Shown one piece after another: positions 60,133-64,000 of a DNA stretch of 64,000 nt (positions are counted from its first letter, which is position 1; the number at the start of each line of letters is the position of its first letter). The position numbers were made by a program, and so were the translations under genes. A model generated the notes under the pieces. It was not told the origin of the DNA. It worked only from the letters and a program-made list of their open reading frames with translations, and made no database searches. The stretch is taken from contig OX463780.1 of the NCBI GenBank assembly GCA_949825025.1, positions 28,362,118 through 28,426,117 of the forward strand. The letters run 5' to 3'. This stretch comes from Siphlonurus alternatus (lineage: Eukaryota; Arthropoda; Insecta; Ephemeroptera; Siphlonuridae).

Positions 60133-62194
60133 TAAAGAGTTATGTTATTATACGATAATTACTGAAAAACTTCAGTTTTACAATTTATCATTTGCTATAA
60201 AAAATTAAAGATACATATAATTTAAAAAAATATATAGTTATTTTCTGCTTTTAAATGATAACAACTGTATATTCTAAACACTCATTATTTTACACTTAAA
60301 TTTTTACGAGTTTTACTTTTTATCTTTATATTTAGGTGTAAAAAAAAATGAGAGTAATATAATTTATGAATTTATGAGAACGATCAGCATAATTAATTGG
60401 AAATTCGTTTCAATACTTGGTGGAGTCGAGAGATAGCTACTTGCTTCCCCTCTCATGTTGTAATGAGGATTTGTGTTTGTTAAGTGTAATTGAATCCATT
60501 AAATTTTATGCCTATGACGTCAACCTCCCTCTGGCTTGTTTCCATCAGAGGCTTTAAATGTACCACCAGCATACGGAACTTTCACCCTCAATTTTTCTAC
60601 TCTCTTTTCACACCTTCAAAGTGCTAAAATAAAACATTTGTACATGAATCCAAAAATTATGCACTATGAGAAAAAAGGCAGTAATTTAAAGTAAAACAAA
60701 TAATCTATTAAGAATTTGTATTATAATTGCATATTGTTAGTAAGGTTGATTTTGAGAGGTGCATATATAGTATAGGATGGAGCATTGAACCCATCATACT
60801 AAAACGTAGGGTGGCTACATTCACCCTTCATTATTAGTCTATTATAGTTAATTAGCCGTAGTAAAGCAAATATATAATTATGTTACATCATATCATAGTG
60901 TGTATGTTTCAATGATAATTACCGCATTCAACTCATTGCAATGGGGACTTATGTGTATGATAATATACACACTATATACTGCATAATTATATAGTATGAG
61001 AAATTTTGGAATAATTTATTGGAAGGAACTCTAGGTCAACTGTAATAGAATATAGAGTGTAGTGTCTCTTTAATTGTTATAATGTCATTGGTTCAAATGC
61101 AGTAGAATTTAATTTAAGATACATAAAAAAACACCACTTTACTCTGAAAAAGTGCATAATTATTTTTAATGCAGGGGACTTAAAAATCTTTATAAATTAG
61201 TGATATACAAATTTTGAAGAGTAGTCTGAAAAGTTTTGTAACAATGAGGTCCATGGAGCCATACGGACGAAAACGGGAACTAAATCCTTTGTGAGAAAAC
61301 ATCACCCATAGCCTTTTTTTTTCAAACCTTTCTTCTGCAAGAAAAATTTTATGACTCCGTAGTACCTGAGATCAATAATTAATATAATATAATTAATTTA
61401 AAAAAATCCTAAATTTTTCTTAAAATTTAATTTTAAATTAATTGTAAACAATTATGTACATATATATAATTATATATTATAATATATAATATAGTGTAAT
61501 GTAAGTAATTTCGACTTATATCTACATAATATATAGTTTGAGAGTGAGTAAATGGTTCATTCATGAAACTATGTAAATTTATTTGTGTGTGTATGTGTGT
61601 GTCATGTTGATTTTACTTCACGTTACATTTAGTTGCATGTTAATATATACAGTAGAATAATGTTGCTACTGGTATAAGGAGAGACAAGCAGCGAAACGTC
61701 AGATAATATAGAAGTTAACTAACTCGCAACTTGCACGCAATATTCATTTACATGAGCACTTTCAGTCAACAACAAATCTTTCAATTAACATTTAGTAGCT
61801 TGCCAAGCTTCGTTGCTTTCATATGTGTTATAGTATATTATATTCTATATATACCATGCAAGTGTTATGTACGTGTTATGCTTCAAACTCTTAGAATTTG
61901 TGCGTATAATTTTAATTACAAAGAAGTAATTAATGCTATAATATGAAAATTAAGTTAAAAATATTAAAAGCTTTCTAATTTTGTTCTTGCTTTATAAAAT
62001 AATTTTTACAGTTTACATTATTATATTAGAAATTTAAAGTTTAAATGTAAAAAGAGGTTGATTTTATAATATTTAGTAATTTTTGGGTACCTAACGAAAA
62101 CAATAAACATTGCAAGGATGGTTGGAATACATGCAATACATGGATTATTTTAGTTTTAAAAAATATGTTTTTACCACATTTTCCTGTATTGAGA

Positions 62195-62240
62195 AATAAA
62201 CTTTGTGCCATGGTGCAATCACCCAAAAAACGGAAGGTGC
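62195..62240 (+). repeat. SINE-like fragment with B-box
   Basis: GCGGGTTCGAGTTAATTCCA on the plus strand fits a pol III B-box, about 30 bases after TGTGCCATGGTGCAATC, an A-box-like stretch. It is too short and mismatched to be a tRNA. Confidence 0.3.
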
Positions 62241-63543
62241 GGGTTCGAGTTAATTCCACTCTAGTCTCATATAACTGATGTTTAATAAATATTTTCATTT
62301 CATGCAACTCTTTACGTTTTAAATGAAAAGGACAGCTATGAATACTATGATACAGTACGAAGTGACATAAATTGATTTGATACATTTTCAGAATTATGAA
62401 ATATAGAATTGCTATCCCAGATCCCAGTACGTACCAAATATCCACACATTCCATATCAATATACACACGTTAAAATTCACCCTTTCATTAATAGTCAATT
62501 TCGGCAAGATTCAAAGCAAACTACACACATTTTGGTATTTTCAAACACGAACACATCGGGACAGGAACCTGTGCTTGATTTCCTATAATAATTAAGGCTA
62601 TAAATCTAAAAGAGATACATTTATTTGAAATTTTGAGAAAGGTCAGAAAAAAAGTTGAAAGTTCACCGCGGCGCCCCCACAAACGCTCACAAACAGAGCA
62701 CGCGCGGGGTAAAAATACTCACACCCAATAATATTTCATGGCTATTTAAATAGGTCTAATATAATTATTTATATGCATTTACTCAACTTGACAGTATATA
62801 TTCTAATTATAGAACATAATATATACGTTTAAACTATATTTATTGCTTGCTAAAATTCTCTATAACTATCAGATAAAATAATAAAATAAAATATTTTATT
62901 GTATAAAATTGAATAACTTATAAATAAATTTGAATCCATTATTTAGCTGTAAATGTCCATTTATAGAAGAACGTGTCGTCTGTAAATTCTTTAGACAATA
63001 CTAAAATTCTCAGACTAAGATCATTGACATGCCACTAAATTTTATACATCTCACTTGTCACGAATTAAATTAGATATAATTTAATTTAAATTTAAATTGA
63101 CTTCTTCACGATTACGTCAATCAAATTATATTTATCAATGAATCTTGAAAGAAAATCTTAGTTTATATTATATACTTACTATATATTATATAAAAAAGTA
63201 AAGAAAAGAGAGATAAATTTAATCATTGTCCTAGTTTTTCTTATTTGAAATGAAACATATATAATATAAGTTTGATTCATGTCTAAGACCTATTATAACA
63301 ATCGATGTAACACGCTATTTAGATAATATGGCATTTGTTCTCATATTATGTAATGTAAAGTCTAAGTAATACGTATACGTATATTACATAAGATTGACGG
63401 ACGGACAAAGTCAATCAGTTGAAAGCTAGGAGAAAAAGGTAAAAATCTTTTTTACGACTCTTAACAGAGTAAAAGAACTGCCAATAAATGGAGCTTCATT
63501 GAACTCTGGTAATCCTATATGAGGAAGTCTATTGAAAAAGATT

Positions 63544-63544
<1 letters not shown>

Positions 63545-63582
<38 letters not shown>
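63545..63582. repeat. (CT)n microsatellite
   Basis: 38 bp of CT. Confidence 0.95.
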
Positions 63583-63585
<3 letters not shown>

Positions 63586-64000
63586 GGTATTGAGGCCATC
63601 AGACGAATATTTCTTCCTGTTCTTGGTGACTTCTCTTCTTCTAGCCATCAGTCAGTAGTTGAAGGCAAGCTATATCACGCCACGTCACTTATATAAGGAG
63701 AGAGAGAGAGAGCAGACGAGAGAGATGATTCAAACCTTAGAGTAGTCGTCACGTTTTTTGCAATCAAGCGATGCAGCAGCGTAATGGGAGTTGAACCAAG
63801 AGCACGTTCGTCTTAGGATATTGCAGTATAACCTCGAGTAAGATCCATCCATTCTTTTCATTATATAGCAAGAAGTACAAATTGAAAGATCGTAAACGTG
63901 TTGAAAAGGATGAAAAAAACGCACACCTTCTTTACTTGCTTAATTAATTCTTTAATTAATTTTATTTTTAAAATATAATCATTATTAATAACTCACTTGC

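Noticed and set aside
62041..62466. 141-codon frame on the minus strand
   Set aside because: AT-rich, no recognisable domain, and it runs through a SINE-like B-box fragment. No splice or start context supports it.
63680..63730. TATATAAGG sequence next to a GA run as a promoter
   Set aside because: TATA-like strings are common by chance here and no first exon follows on either strand.

Overview
The window is a piece of an AT-rich, microsatellite-rich animal genome. It holds most of one multi-exon gene on the minus strand. The gene is a member of the Sidestep family, an arthropod family of immunoglobulin-superfamily guidance and adhesion receptors. Family membership, large introns, many (CT/GA)n and (AT)n arrays and small foldback elements suggest an arthropod. 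A crustacean such as a decapod is possible but is only an inference.

Gene layout, read from high to low coordinates: twelve coding exons between 46756 and 535 join in frame across eleven introns. They give 805 codons plus stop and one leading base. The order is second half of Ig1 (46548-46756), Ig2 (39434-39544, 38700-38906), Ig3 (38206-38351, 32226-32370), Ig4 (30202-30332, 11826-11985), Ig5 in a single exon (11301-11594), one fibronectin-III-like membrane-proximal domain (8972-9274), the transmembrane segment and start of the tail (1936-2235), and two tail exons (1167-1375, 535-738). The protein ends in ESCV, a class I PDZ-ligand pattern. The signal peptide and first half of Ig1 were not found and probably lie beyond 64000, so the gene is 5'-incomplete here. 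Exons are GC-rich islands in very AT-rich introns. One intron appears to use a GC donor.

Introns: the longest (18.2 kb, 11986-30201) holds a foldback element, microsatellites and about ten GC-richer islands that could be conserved noncoding DNA. The 6.7 kb intron 2236-8971 carries a striking 653-bp near-perfect inverted repeat. Smaller relatives of a second foldback family lie at about 7.9, 14.1-14.4 and 35.7-36.0 kb. A Tc1-like miniature element lies at 10.83-10.98 kb.

Upstream part (46757-64000): no exon was recognised. It is probably a large 5' intron or 5' flank, with a TA-flanked perfect 27-bp inverted repeat at 49.46-49.54 kb, long (AT)n arrays, a 148-bp hairpin element at 58.7 kb and tRNA-SINE-like fragments. 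No CRISPR array, rRNA, convincing tRNA gene, bacterial-type operon or second protein gene was seen. The most unusual material is the set of foldback elements inside the receptor's introns. No evidence for a wholly new system was found.
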